64,000 bases of DNA from Mycolicibacterium austroafricanum (GTDB lineage Bacteria; Actinomycetota; Actinomycetes; Mycobacteriales; Mycobacteriaceae), in contig NZ_CACSIP010000056.1 in the NCBI RefSeq assembly GCF_902705885.1, positions 1 through 64,000 of the forward strand, read 5' to 3'. How positions within the stretch are numbered: position 1 is the first letter of the stretch; every line of letters begins with the position of its first letter. This document shows positions 1 through 8,654 of the stretch, in pieces. The position numbers and the translations under genes were made by a program. A model generated the notes under the pieces. The model saw nothing but the letters and a program-made list of their open reading frames with translations. It did not search any database and was not told the origin of the DNA.

Positions 1-25
1 TTCCTCCCTCCTGAGCGGTCGCGTG

Positions 26-99
26 GGCGCGGAGAGGGGTATACGCGCCAGACCAATGGATTGCGAGTCCCCGGCTCTAACCGACTGAGCTACCGCCCC
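26..99 (-). pseudogene. Degenerate tRNA (elongator tRNA-Met-like 5' part)
   Basis: Read on the minus strand, the first 50 or so bases look like a normal tRNA: acceptor 5' strand GGGGCGG, TA, D-arm GCTC-AGTCGGTTA-GAGC, then an anticodon-like arm GGGGA-CTCGCAA-TCCAT with one mismatch. This resembles actinobacterial elongator tRNA-Met, but the anticodon position reads CGC instead of CAT. The T-arm is missing: no GGTTCGA-type loop follows. Instead GGCGCG and CGCGCC form a 6-bp hairpin, and the 3' acceptor strand CCGCGCC pairs with one mismatch. It is probably a pseudo-tRNA or a tRNA whose 3' half was replaced. The end coordinate is approximate. Confidence 0.45.
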
Positions 100-139
100 G
101 GCGCGACGTGCGCGGCCACCATGGTCGCATACGGCCGAC

Positions 140-982
140 TCAGGCGAAGATCGTCTGTCCTGCGTCGTCCACCTCGTAGCGCTCGGTGCCCTCGGCGACA
201 CGCGGCTCGTCGGCGGCCAGCGAGACCGCGATCTTGTTCGCCGCGTTGCGCATCACGTCCAGCGTCAGCTCGATCATCTGCTTGCCCGAGAAGTGCTTGC
301 GCACCCCGTCCGCCACCGACGGGTCGATCTGCGACGGCGTCCAGATCAGCGCGTCGACATAACGCAACGCAGCCTTGTGCGCGTCCGAGAGCTCGTCGGC
401 GGACTCGAAATCCGCGATCTGGCGGTACATGTCCTCCGACCCGCCCGCGTCGAGCGCGTGCCCTTCCCGCAGCGACTGGCACAGCCGGCAGTGGTGCGCC
501 GCCGCGCCACGCAACCGGACGACCTCGGTGGTGACGGGGTCGAGCTTGCTCAGTCGGGCCACCGCGGGCACGAAACCGTTGAGCAGCGCGTCGATCGGGT
601 CGGTGTCGAGGTCCCACCGTACGTCGGCGGTGCGCCCCGGATGCCCAAGGTCGAGGGCCTCACAGCCGGCCCACACCCGCGGCACGAAATCGGCGATGAA
701 GATCGCCACCGCGAGCCGAAAGGCGTTGTCACCCGCGGCGGCGAGGAAACGCCCGCGCTGGTTGTCCCCGATGTTGGTCACGTCCACCGAGAACTGCTCG
801 GCGAAGGCCGCGAGGACGGAGTGCTCCTCGGTGCGCTCATCGGCCAGATCACCCGGCGTCGGTAACGCCGGCAGCGCCAACGCCCGCCCGCACGTCAACC
901 TGATCAAGGTGTCGGTGTTGCTGTCCCCGCAGGACAACGCCACCAGTCCGGCCAGTCGCTCCGAGGGCGTGGGTTCACTCAC
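140..982 (-). CDS. Carboxymuconolactone decarboxylase (AhpD-like) family protein
   Basis: The protein has about 280 residues and starts at a GTG just after the stop of the TldE-like gene, so it is probably the last gene of the tldD-tldE transcript. The central segment HHCRLCQSLREG carries the HxxCxxC arrangement typical of the CMD/AhpD fold, where the two cysteines act in peroxidase or disulfide chemistry. An upstream in-frame ATG at 1117 would lie inside the neighbour and gives a low-complexity Pro/Arg-rich N-terminus, so I reject it. The family assignment is fairly firm. The substrate is unknown; a peroxide-defence role is only inferred from the family. Confidence 0.75.
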   Translation of the reverse strand: MSEPTPSERLAGLVALSCGDSNTDTLIRLTCGRALALPALPTPGDLADERTEEHSVLAAFAEQFSVDVTNIGDNQRGRFLAAAGDNAFRLAVAIFIADFVPRVWAGCEALDLGHPGRTADVRWDLDTDPIDALLNGFVPAVARLSKLDPVTTEVVRLRGAAAHHCRLCQSLREGHALDAGGSEDMYRQIADFESADELSDAHKAALRYVDALIWTPSQIDPSVADGVRKHFSGKQMIELTLDVMRNAANKIAVSLAADEPRVAEGTERYEVDDAGQTIFA

Positions 983-989
983 ACCAGGA

Positions 990-2375
990 TTATTGCGCCT
1001 GACTGACCGAGGACATGTGAAAGTCGGGGATCCGAAGCGAGGGCATCTGGGCGCGGGTCGCCCAATCACCCCACTCCCGGGGCAGGGTGAGCTCGCTGAC
1101 GCCGGCCTGGGTGGCACGGCGCAACAGGTCCAGCGGGCTCTCGTTGAAGCGGAAGTTGTTCACCGCGGCCGTGACTTCGCCGTCCTCAACGAGGTACACC
1201 CCGTCGCGGGTCAGCCCGGTGAGCAGCAGCACCGCTGGATCGACCTCGCGCATGTACCACAGCGTGGTCAGCAGCAGGCCCCGTTCGGTGCCGGCGATCA
1301 TGTCCTGCAGGCTGTCCTGGCCACCGGTCATCAGCAGGTTGTCGGCGCCCACAGTCACCGGCGCGTCGAACTCCGCGGCCGCCGACCGGGGATACGACAG
1401 CGCATTGATCACGCCGTCGCGGATCCAGTCGACGCGCTCGATCTCCAACCCGTTGTCGAACACCGAGGCCCGCTCCGAGGAACTCGCCGTCGCGACGAAC
1501 GGTGCGCACTCCAACCCGGCCGCGCCGGGGTCTGAATACAGCGTCAACGGCAGCGAGGTCAGTTTCTCCCCCACCCGGGTTCCGCCGCCGCGCGCCGCCA
1601 GTGCGGTGCGGCCCTCCTGTGCGCCCCGTCCGCCCATCATCCAGCTCAGGTAGATCATCATGTCCGCCACCGTGGACGGCGGCATGATCGTCTCGTAGCG
1701 TCCGGCAGGCATTTCGATGATGCGCCGCGCCCACGACAACCGCGTCGCAAGCTGTTCGAGCATCGGATCCGTTGGAACAGCGGCGAAATCGGGGGTGCCG
1801 ACGCCCACCCACGCGCTGGCGCCGGCACGCTTGGCGTTGATCTCCACCGAGCCGGTGGGTTCGGTGAACCGCCGGCGCAGTCCGTTGGAGGTCGCGATGA
1901 ACGTGGTCTCGACGATGTGGCGGGCGTATCCGAACAGCGTGTCACCGCCTGCCGAACCGCCCCTGAAGCCCCGCGACAACGCGCCGGCCACATCACCGAA
2001 GACTTCCGCGCCGGTTCCGGGGACGGGCGCGTCCCAGTCGGGCGGCGCATCGGCACCCGGCAGTGCCGGCGCGGCGTCTCTGGCGTGTGGCGCCACTGCT
2101 GCGGCCTGTTGGGAGGCTGCCACCAGGTCGGTGATGACGCCCGGGCTCACCGAGCCGGACCGCACGGATCCGACGCACGCGTTGTCACCTTGTCGGACAA
2201 TCGAAATGATCGTGGTGGTGCGGCCGGTCGATTCGCCGTTGGTGGTCATGGTGTTGTTCGCCCAACGCAGGGAGGCATCCATGCGATCGGTGACCAACAC
2301 GATGGTTTCGTCGGCCCTGCCGAGTCGGCGCGCTTCGGCCAGCGCAATGTCGACGGCCTGCTGTGCGGTGATCAC
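990..2375 (-). CDS. pmbA: TldE/PmbA-like subunit of a TldD/TldE metalloprotease
   Basis: The protein is about 461 residues with the TldD/PmbA-family pattern, including an N-terminal stretch (DETIVLVTDRMDASLRWANN) and a C-terminal Gly/Asp-rich region. It lacks the HExxxH metal-binding motif seen in the upstream partner, as expected for the non-catalytic TldE subunit. The chosen GTG at 2375 lies 5 nt beyond the partner's stop and gives the usual N-terminus (ITAQQAVDIALAEA); a GTG at 2399 overlapping the partner is possible. In enterobacteria TldD/TldE digests unfolded peptides, including antibiotic precursors and CcdA antitoxin. No target is visible here. Confidence 0.85.
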   Translation of the reverse strand: MITAQQAVDIALAEARRLGRADETIVLVTDRMDASLRWANNTMTTNGESTGRTTTIISIVRQGDNACVGSVRSGSVSPGVITDLVAASQQAAAVAPHARDAAPALPGADAPPDWDAPVPGTGAEVFGDVAGALSRGFRGGSAGGDTLFGYARHIVETTFIATSNGLRRRFTEPTGSVEINAKRAGASAWVGVGTPDFAAVPTDPMLEQLATRLSWARRIIEMPAGRYETIMPPSTVADMMIYLSWMMGGRGAQEGRTALAARGGGTRVGEKLTSLPLTLYSDPGAAGLECAPFVATASSSERASVFDNGLEIERVDWIRDGVINALSYPRSAAAEFDAPVTVGADNLLMTGGQDSLQDMIAGTERGLLLTTLWYMREVDPAVLLLTGLTRDGVYLVEDGEVTAAVNNFRFNESPLDLLRRATQAGVSELTLPREWGDWATRAQMPSLRIPDFHMSSVSQAQ

Positions 2376-2379
2376 TGCG

Positions 2380-3906
2380 CTACCGCCCGCTCTCTTCACG
2401 GGTGTTGAGCACGGTGATGCCTCGGAAAAGAGCCGACGGGCAGCCGTGGCTGACCGCGGCGACCTGACCGGGCTGCGCCTTACCGCAGTTGAACGCGCCT
2501 CCCAGCCGCCACGTGTCCGGTCCGCCGACGGCCTCGAGCGCTCCCCAGAAGTCGGTGGTGGTCGACTGGTAGGCGACGTCGCGCACCTGCCCGTCGAGCC
2601 GTCCGTCGCGGATCCGGAAGAACCGTTGCCCGGTGAACTGGAAGTTGTAGCGCTGCATGTCGATTGACCAGCTCTTGTCGCCGACGATGTAGAGACCGTC
2701 GGCCACCCGGGCGATCAGATCGTCAGTGCTCACCTCGTCGTCGCTCGGTTGCAGTGAGACATTGGCCATCCGCTGGATCGGCACGTGGTGGGCGGAATCG
2801 GCGTAGGAACAACCGTTGGAGCGCGCCACCCCCAGCCGCGGCGCGAACACCCTGTCCAGTTGATATCCGACGAAGATCCCGTCACGCACCAGATCCCAGC
2901 TCTGCGCCCGCACCCCTTCGTCGTCGAAACCCACGGTCGCCAGGCCGTGTTCGACGGTACGGTCGGCGGTCACGTTCATCACCGCCGACCCGTACTTCAT
3001 GGTGCCCAGCTTGTCCGGCGTCGCGAACGACGTGCCCGCGTAGGCGGCTTCGTATCCGATCGCGCGGTCGTATTCGGTGGCGTGGCCGATCGATTCGTGA
3101 ATGGTGAGCCACAGGTTGGTCGGGTCGATCACCAGATCGGTCGGGCCGGCCACCACGCTCGGCGCCTTGGCTTTCTCCGCCAGCAGCGTCGGCAGCTGCG
3201 CCAACTCGCCGGACCAATCCCACACCTCGTCGCCGGCAACGGCTTCCCAACCCCGCGCGGTCGGCGGCGCCAGCGTGCGCATGGTGTCGAACGTGCCGGC
3301 CGCCGTATCCACGGTGACCGCTTCGAAGTTCGGCAGCACCCGCACCCGCTGCTGGGTGATCGAAGACCCGAACGTGTCGGCGTAGAACGTCTGCTCCTTG
3401 GCGGTGTGCAGCCCCGCCGACACATGGTCCACGCCGTCGGAGGCCAGCAGCCGGCCCGAGTAGTCCTGCAGCACCGCGACTTTGTCCTCGGCGGCCACGG
3501 TGAACGGGTCGATGCGGTACTCCGACACCCAGGACAGGTCGCGGTAGACGGGTTCGGGCGCCAGTTCGATGCGCTCGGCGTTGAGCGCGGCCAGCGTGGT
3601 CGCCACCTTCACCGCCCGCCGCGCGGTCTCGGCCGCCGCCGCGGTGTCCAGTTCGGCGTGCGAGGCGAAGCCCCAGGTGCCGTCGACGATGACGCGCACC
3701 GCCAGCCCGATCTCGTGGTCGACGACGGCGTTCTCCAGCACACCGTCGCGCACCTGCACGGTCTCGGTGGTGATGGCGTGCACCCGCAGGTCGGCATAGC
3801 TCGCACCGGTGGCAAGCGCAGAGGACAGCGCCGCATCCGCCAGCTCATGGCGTGGCAGCGCGAGGAAGTCGGCATCGATTCGTCGGGACCCCGTCACGCG
3901 AACCAC
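2380..3906 (-). CDS. tldD: TldD-like zinc metalloprotease subunit
   Basis: The protein is about 508 residues. Near residue 270 it carries HESIGHATEYDR, which fits the TldD HExxxH zinc motif in the form HExxGH, and it ends with the conserved Gly/Cys-rich segment (GGAFNCGKAQPGQVAAVSHG). It pairs with the TldE-like gene directly downstream, forming the usual two-subunit protease. The GTG at 3906 is followed in frame by another at 3897; either could start. The longer open frame reaching 4863 is antisense-frame run-through across the EcfT gene and has no coding character. Known family members cleave small unfolded peptides; the natural substrate in mycobacteria is unknown. Confidence 0.88.
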   Translation of the reverse strand: MVRVTGSRRIDADFLALPRHELADAALSSALATGASYADLRVHAITTETVQVRDGVLENAVVDHEIGLAVRVIVDGTWGFASHAELDTAAAAETARRAVKVATTLAALNAERIELAPEPVYRDLSWVSEYRIDPFTVAAEDKVAVLQDYSGRLLASDGVDHVSAGLHTAKEQTFYADTFGSSITQQRVRVLPNFEAVTVDTAAGTFDTMRTLAPPTARGWEAVAGDEVWDWSGELAQLPTLLAEKAKAPSVVAGPTDLVIDPTNLWLTIHESIGHATEYDRAIGYEAAYAGTSFATPDKLGTMKYGSAVMNVTADRTVEHGLATVGFDDEGVRAQSWDLVRDGIFVGYQLDRVFAPRLGVARSNGCSYADSAHHVPIQRMANVSLQPSDDEVSTDDLIARVADGLYIVGDKSWSIDMQRYNFQFTGQRFFRIRDGRLDGQVRDVAYQSTTTDFWGALEAVGGPDTWRLGGAFNCGKAQPGQVAAVSHGCPSALFRGITVLNTREESGR

Positions 3907-3926
3907 CGTAGCGGCTGCGTCGGGGA

Positions 3927-4769
3927 TCAGCGCCCGGTGCCGCTGGTGCCCAACACGGTCAGCTCCAGCGCCAGAGCGGTCCCGCACACCGCGATCACGA
4001 TCGCGAACGCCACCCAGTCCCGACGTTTGGGCCGTGTCGGCGCCGCCGAGATCTGCCCGGCGCCGCCCCGGGCGGTGATCGCGTCGCCCATCTCGTCGGC
4101 GCGGCGCAGCGCGACGGTGATCGCCGCGGCGAGCAGATCGATCAGTTCGGCGGCCCATCGACGTCTGCGGCTGCGCCGGGTCGCGTCGACGTCGCGGGGA
4201 CGCAACTGGCGCGCGGCGTAGAGCACCCGGAACTCCTCGACCAACATCGGAAATGCCCGCAGCGCCAACGCCAGCGTCACCGCCCAGTCGTCGACCGGCA
4301 CCCGCAACGGGCGCAACGGGCGGCCCAGCGTCGCCACCGCGGGAGCGACCTCGGCGACGTTGGTGGTGAACGACACCATCGCACCGAGTCCGAGCAGCAC
4401 GATCGTCAGCGCGGCGATCCGCAGGAAGTTCAGCAGCCCGCCCAGACCGATGTCGATCGAGCCGGCCGGGATCACCGGGCTGCCGCCGGCGAACGCCGCG
4501 GTGATCGCCCCGAGCGCCACCAGCACCCACAACAACCTCGGCACCGTCGGGAACGCACCGCGCGGGATGTGCGCCAGCCGCGCCGCCACCACGATGAGAA
4601 CGGCGACGGCGCCGATTGGTACCCAGCCGGGGTAGAACGTCAGCAGCACCCCGATGCCGGCGACGATCAGCAGCTTCGAGCCGGCCCACAGGTCGTGGAT
4701 GACGGTCTGGCCCGGCACCGGCCGCAGCAGCACCACCTGCCTGCGTTGCTTGCGCGGCGCGTCGGTCAT
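3927..4769 (-). CDS. Energy-coupling-factor transporter transmembrane protein EcfT/CbiQ
   Basis: The product is a 280-residue membrane protein with an opening membrane segment (LLIVAGIGVLLTFYPGWVPI), several further hydrophobic helices, and the cytoplasmic Ala-Arg coupling motifs of CbiQ/EcfT proteins (AARQLRP near residue 190 and an ARGG motif near 240). EcfT links the two ATPase domains to the substrate-binding S component of vitamin or metal importers. Its ATG overlaps the TGA of the upstream ATPase gene (ATGA), so the two are translationally coupled. M. tuberculosis has the same pair (Rv2325c/Rv2326c as I remember). The substrate cannot be told from the sequence. Confidence 0.87.
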   Translation of the reverse strand: MTDAPRKQRRQVVLLRPVPGQTVIHDLWAGSKLLIVAGIGVLLTFYPGWVPIGAVAVLIVVAARLAHIPRGAFPTVPRLLWVLVALGAITAAFAGGSPVIPAGSIDIGLGGLLNFLRIAALTIVLLGLGAMVSFTTNVAEVAPAVATLGRPLRPLRVPVDDWAVTLALALRAFPMLVEEFRVLYAARQLRPRDVDATRRSRRRRWAAELIDLLAAAITVALRRADEMGDAITARGGAGQISAAPTRPKRRDWVAFAIVIAVCGTALALELTVLGTSGTGR

Positions 4770-6844
4770 GACAGTCCCCCCGCCGCCGTCGGCACCGCGG
4801 CCAGCATCCCGTCCTCGAGGTGCAGGGTGCGCGGGCACAACTCCTCCAGCCCGACGAAATCATGGGAGATCACCACCAGGGTCAGCCCCTCGCGGCGGCG
4901 CAGTTCCACCAGCAGCCGCAGCAGACCACGCTGGGAGGCGGCGTCCAGACCTGCCAGCGGCTCGTCGAGGATGAGCGCGCGTGGCTTGCGGGCCAGCAGG
5001 CCGGCCAGTACCACCCGCCGCATCTGCCCGCCGCTGAGTTCGTCGACCCGCCGGGAGGCCAGCGTCGGGTCCAGACCCACGGTGTGCAGCGCCTCGGTCA
5101 CCTTCGCCTGGTTGTATATCGAGAACCCCGCCGACGAGGCGATCTCCAGGGCGACATGGCTACGCATCAGCTGCAGTCGCGCCGCCTGAAATGAGATCGC
5201 CACGGCGCCAACCTGATCCGAGACCGGTGAGCCGTCGAGCAGACAGCTGCCCGCCGTCGGCACCGTCAGACCGGCCATGATCCAGGCCAGGGTGGACTTG
5301 CCGGACCCGTTGAGGCCGTGGATCAGCACCCCGTCACCCTCGTGGACCGCGAAGTCGATATCAGTCAAAGCGCTTTTTGCCCAAGGGGTCCCGCTGCCGT
5401 ACTCGTGGCAGACACCGTTGAGTTCGAGGACCGGCGCGCCCCGGGGTTGCTCACCGGCCGTGGTGGCCGCCGGGGCCTCGGCGGTTTCCACCATGTCGAC
5501 GTTGTCGGCCCCGCCGGTGTTGTCGGAGTCGTCGGCGGCAGCGGAGTCGTTGCCGGTCAGGTTGACGGTGCGGTCGGCGGCATCGGCTTCGTCGTTGTAG
5601 TGGGTGATGTGCACCAATGACGTGCGGTGGCGCCCGGTGAGCCCGGACAGCACCGACATCAGGTCCTCGCGCCCGTCCTGGTCGACCATGCTGGTGACTT
5701 CGTCGGCGATCAGCAGCGAGGGTTCCCGGGCCAGCGCCGCAGCCACGGCCAGCCGCTGCAGCTCCCCTCCCGACAGCCCCCCGGTGTCTCGCTCGGCAAG
5801 CCCGTCGAGGCCCACCTCGGAGAGCAGTTGGCCCACGTCGGTCGACGTGCCGGGCGGCAGACCCCAGACGACGTCATCGGCGACCCGGGTGCCCAGCACC
5901 TGACTCTCGGGGTGCTGCATCACCACCGCGGTGCCGCCGAGCTTGCCCAACCCCACTGCGCCGGGCCGTTCGACGGTTCCCGAGGTGGGTTCACGGCCCG
6001 ACAGCACCAGCATCAGCGTCGTCTTGCCCGAGCCGTTGGCGCCGGTCACCGCCACGTGCTCGCCGGGCTGTACCGACAGCGACACCGGACCGAGTGCGTC
6101 GCGGTCGGCCCCCGGGTAGCGGAACCGGACCTCGCGCAGCTGCAACGGCACCGGTTCGACCGGGCCGGCGTCCACCGACGACTCCAACTTGTGCACGTCG
6201 GGGATGCCCACCAGGCGTGACATCACCCGCGACAACGCCCACCAGCCGACCAGGCTGACGAACAGGATGCTGAACACACCGGTGGCGAAAAACAACAGCG
6301 GCCAGTAGTCCAGCGCTGTCGCAAAGTCCTGCTTGACCCGCTCGGAGGCCTGCTCCATGCCCGGGATGCGGGCCAGGATCGCGGCGGCGCCGGTGACGTT
6401 GGCGGTGACCGATTCGAAGATCAGGTGACGCAGCCGGCTCAGGATCGCCAACGCGACCACGGTGCCGGCGCCGAACAGCGCACCGGCGACCAGCGCCGTC
6501 GCGACGACCGTCGGGGTGCCGCGGCCGCGGCGCTTGACGATGCCGGTCAGCCCGCCGATGTAGGCGCAGTTGACCACCGTCATGAAGCCACCCATGCCGG
6601 CGATGAGAAAGGCGACAAGACCACCGGCAACGGTCGCGGCGATCAGCACCCGCAGCCGGTACCGATAGGCGAGCAGACCCATCGGGACCGTGCCCAGCAG
6701 CGACAGCCCCGCCGCGAACGGGACCACGACCGCGATGATCGCGATGGCCGCACACAACGCCGCCATCACGGCGGCTTGAGCGAGTTCGACCGGTTGAAGC
6801 GAACCAGTCCGTCGAGGGGCACTCTCCGGGCCGGCCGAGGTCAT
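4766..6844 (-). CDS. Fused ECF protein: membrane domain plus two ABC ATPase domains
   Basis: This is a 692-residue fusion. Residues 20-215 hold about six hydrophobic segments, like an S component or DUF2232-type membrane domain. ATPase domain 1 has Walker A GANGSGKT at 268-275, signature LSGGE near 357 and Walker B ending ADE near 380. An acidic linker spans about 432-470. ATPase domain 2 has Walker A GLNGSGKS at 510-517, a second LSGGQ signature and LILDEP. With the EcfT encoded downstream (ATGA overlap) it would form a whole ECF importer from two polypeptides. The ATG at 6844 follows CAAGAG and removes a poor N-terminal extension. It is divergent from the MarR gene and may share its operator. 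The substrate is unknown. Confidence 0.87.
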   Translation of the reverse strand: MTSAGPESAPRRTGSLQPVELAQAAVMAALCAAIAIIAVVVPFAAGLSLLGTVPMGLLAYRYRLRVLIAATVAGGLVAFLIAGMGGFMTVVNCAYIGGLTGIVKRRGRGTPTVVATALVAGALFGAGTVVALAILSRLRHLIFESVTANVTGAAAILARIPGMEQASERVKQDFATALDYWPLLFFATGVFSILFVSLVGWWALSRVMSRLVGIPDVHKLESSVDAGPVEPVPLQLREVRFRYPGADRDALGPVSLSVQPGEHVAVTGANGSGKTTLMLVLSGREPTSGTVERPGAVGLGKLGGTAVVMQHPESQVLGTRVADDVVWGLPPGTSTDVGQLLSEVGLDGLAERDTGGLSGGELQRLAVAAALAREPSLLIADEVTSMVDQDGREDLMSVLSGLTGRHRTSLVHITHYNDEADAADRTVNLTGNDSAAADDSDNTGGADNVDMVETAEAPAATTAGEQPRGAPVLELNGVCHEYGSGTPWAKSALTDIDFAVHEGDGVLIHGLNGSGKSTLAWIMAGLTVPTAGSCLLDGSPVSDQVGAVAISFQAARLQLMRSHVALEIASSAGFSIYNQAKVTEALHTVGLDPTLASRRVDELSGGQMRRVVLAGLLARKPRALILDEPLAGLDAASQRGLLRLLVELRRREGLTLVVISHDFVGLEELCPRTLHLEDGMLAAVPTAAGGLS

Positions 6845-6921
6845 CTCTTGATTCTGCCAGTCGCACGGGTACTGGCCTGCCGACCGGGTGGTGACCGACG
6901 CCACCCCCGACACCGTTGATA

Positions 6922-6940
6922 TACATAGCAATTCTATGTA
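6922..6940. promoter_or_regulatory. Palindromic operator between the ECF operon and marR
   Basis: TACATAG-CAATT-CTATGTA is a perfect 7-5-7 inverted repeat in an AT-rich intergenic stretch, 12 nt before the marR ATG and about 80 nt before the divergent ECF gene. MarR proteins typically bind palindromes of this size, so it is the likely autoregulatory site. Binding is inferred from position and symmetry. Confidence 0.6.
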
Positions 6941-6952
6941 AACATTGGCGTC

Positions 6953-7432
6953 ATGTCGTCAACTCTCGGCGCGGACCTGCTTTCGGTGGTGGCCCGGATC
7001 AACCGGCTGGCCAACCAGCGAGTTCGGATGCCGATTCCCTTCGCCCAGGCCCGGTTGCTGTCCACCATCGAGGACCAGGGCGAGGCCCGCATCTCCGACC
7101 TGGCCGCGCTCGACCACTGCTCCCAACCCACGATGACCACGCAGGTCCGTCGGCTCGAGGACGCCGGCATGGTCGCACGCACCCCCGACCCGCTCGATGC
7201 GCGCGCCGTGCTGATCCGGATCACCCCCGACGGTGTCGCGGCGTTGCGTCAGGCCCGGCTGGATCGCGGTGCCGCAGTTGATCCGTATCTGGAGCGGCTC
7301 AGCGACGACGAGCGCGAGTGCCTCACCGAGGCGCTCGTCGTGCTGCGACGGCTGATCGAGGACGCCACCGCACCCGGCACCGCTGCCCGCCGCCACGACG
7401 CCGGCGACAGGAGTACCGCGCCCGGTGTCTGA
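6953..7432 (+). CDS. MarR-family transcriptional regulator
   Basis: The protein is 159 residues with a winged helix: RISDLAALDHCSQPTMTTQVRRL is the recognition region, followed by a DARAVLIRIT wing. This is the MarR pattern. The C-terminal 25 residues are low complexity (Ala/Thr/Arg). It overlaps the following MFS gene by 8 nt, so the pair is co-translated, and the palindrome at 6922-6940 lies just upstream. The likely role is ligand-released repression of its own operon and perhaps of the divergent ECF operon. The ATG lies so close to the palindrome that the mRNA may be leaderless or have a very short leader. Confidence 0.88.
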   Translation: MSSTLGADLLSVVARINRLANQRVRMPIPFAQARLLSTIEDQGEARISDLAALDHCSQPTMTTQVRRLEDAGMVARTPDPLDARAVLIRITPDGVAALRQARLDRGAAVDPYLERLSDDERECLTEALVVLRRLIEDATAPGTAARRHDAGDRSTAPGV

Positions 7433-8651
7433 GAAATCGATGTGGCACCAGCCCAAGGCGGTCTGGGCCGTCGCGTTCGCCTGCGTAGTCGCCTTCATGG
7501 GTATCGGCCTGGTTGACCCGATCCTCAAGCCGATCGCCGACAATCTCAACGCCTCGCCGTCGCAGGTGTCATTGCTGTTCACCAGCTACATGGCGGTGAT
7601 GGGGGTGGCGATGCTCGTCACCGGCGTGGTGGCCAGCCGCATCGGACCCAAGCGCACTCTGCTGCTGGGCCTGGTGATCATCATCGCCGGCGCGGGACTG
7701 GCCGGGATGAGCGACACCATCGGCCAGATCGTCGGCTGGCGCGCGTTGTGGGGCCTGGGTAACGCGCTGTTCATCGCCACGGCGCTGGCCACGATCGTCA
7801 ACTCGGCACAAGGTTCGGTGGCGCAGGCGATCATCCTCTACGAGGCCGCGCTGGGCCTCGGCATCGCGGTCGGGCCACTGGTCGGCGGGCTGCTCGGCTC
7901 CCTCTCGTGGCGTGGCCCGTTCTTCGGGGTCTCGGTGTTGATGGCCGTCGCGGTCGTGGTGACCGCGCTGCTGTTGCCGTCGACACCGCGGGCGGTGCGG
8001 GCGACCACGCTGGCCGACCCGTTCCGGGCGCTCGCCCACCGCGGCCTGCTCGGCGTCGCGATCACCGCGCTGCTGTACAACTTCGGGTTCTTCACCCTGC
8101 TGGCGTTCACACCGTTCCCGCTGGACATGAGCGCCTACGGGATCGGGCTGATCTTCTTCGGCTGGGGTCTGGCGCTGGCCTTCACGTCGGTGTTCGTCGC
8201 CCCTCGGCTGCAACGCCGCTTCGGCACGATCCGCACGTTGTGGGTGAACCTGCTGTTGATGACGGCGACGCTGGTGGCGATGGCGGTGTGGACCGACCAC
8301 AAGGCCGTGCTGGCCGGTTGTGTCGTCATCGCCGGGTTGTTCATCGGCGTCAACAACACCCTGATCACCGAGACGGTGATGAAGGCCTCGCCGGTCGAGC
8401 GCGGGGTGGCGTCGGCGGCCTACAGCTTCGTGCGGTTCTCCGGGGCGGCGCTGGCGCCGTGGCTCGCCGGGATGCTCGGTGAGCGGATCAACGCACACGT
8501 GCCGTTCTGGGTGGGTGCGGGCGCGGTGCTGCTGGCCGCCGGCGTGCTGGCCGCCACGCGCGCACACCTACCCGACATCGACGCCCCCGAGCCCGAGATC
8601 GACGAGCTCAGCGACCATGCCAGGGCGGTCACCGTCGGCAACGACAGCTGA
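7425..8651 (+). CDS. MFS transporter (drug efflux type)
   Basis: The protein is 408 residues with about 12 hydrophobic segments and the MFS loop-2/3 pattern (VASRIGPKRTLLLGL). The N-terminal half also has GIGLVDPILKPIADNL, common in DHA1-type multidrug exporters. The GTG at 7425 lies within the end of marR and is preceded by a good Shine-Dalgarno (GACAGGAG). Coupling to a MarR regulator suggests inducible efflux of a small toxic compound; the substrate is unknown. The last 30 residues are hydrophilic and acidic, probably cytoplasmic. Confidence 0.9.
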   Translation: MSEKSMWHQPKAVWAVAFACVVAFMGIGLVDPILKPIADNLNASPSQVSLLFTSYMAVMGVAMLVTGVVASRIGPKRTLLLGLVIIIAGAGLAGMSDTIGQIVGWRALWGLGNALFIATALATIVNSAQGSVAQAIILYEAALGLGIAVGPLVGGLLGSLSWRGPFFGVSVLMAVAVVVTALLLPSTPRAVRATTLADPFRALAHRGLLGVAITALLYNFGFFTLLAFTPFPLDMSAYGIGLIFFGWGLALAFTSVFVAPRLQRRFGTIRTLWVNLLLMTATLVAMAVWTDHKAVLAGCVVIAGLFIGVNNTLITETVMKASPVERGVASAAYSFVRFSGAALAPWLAGMLGERINAHVPFWVGAGAVLLAAGVLAATRAHLPDIDAPEPEIDELSDHARAVTVGNDS

Positions 8652-8654
8652 CCG

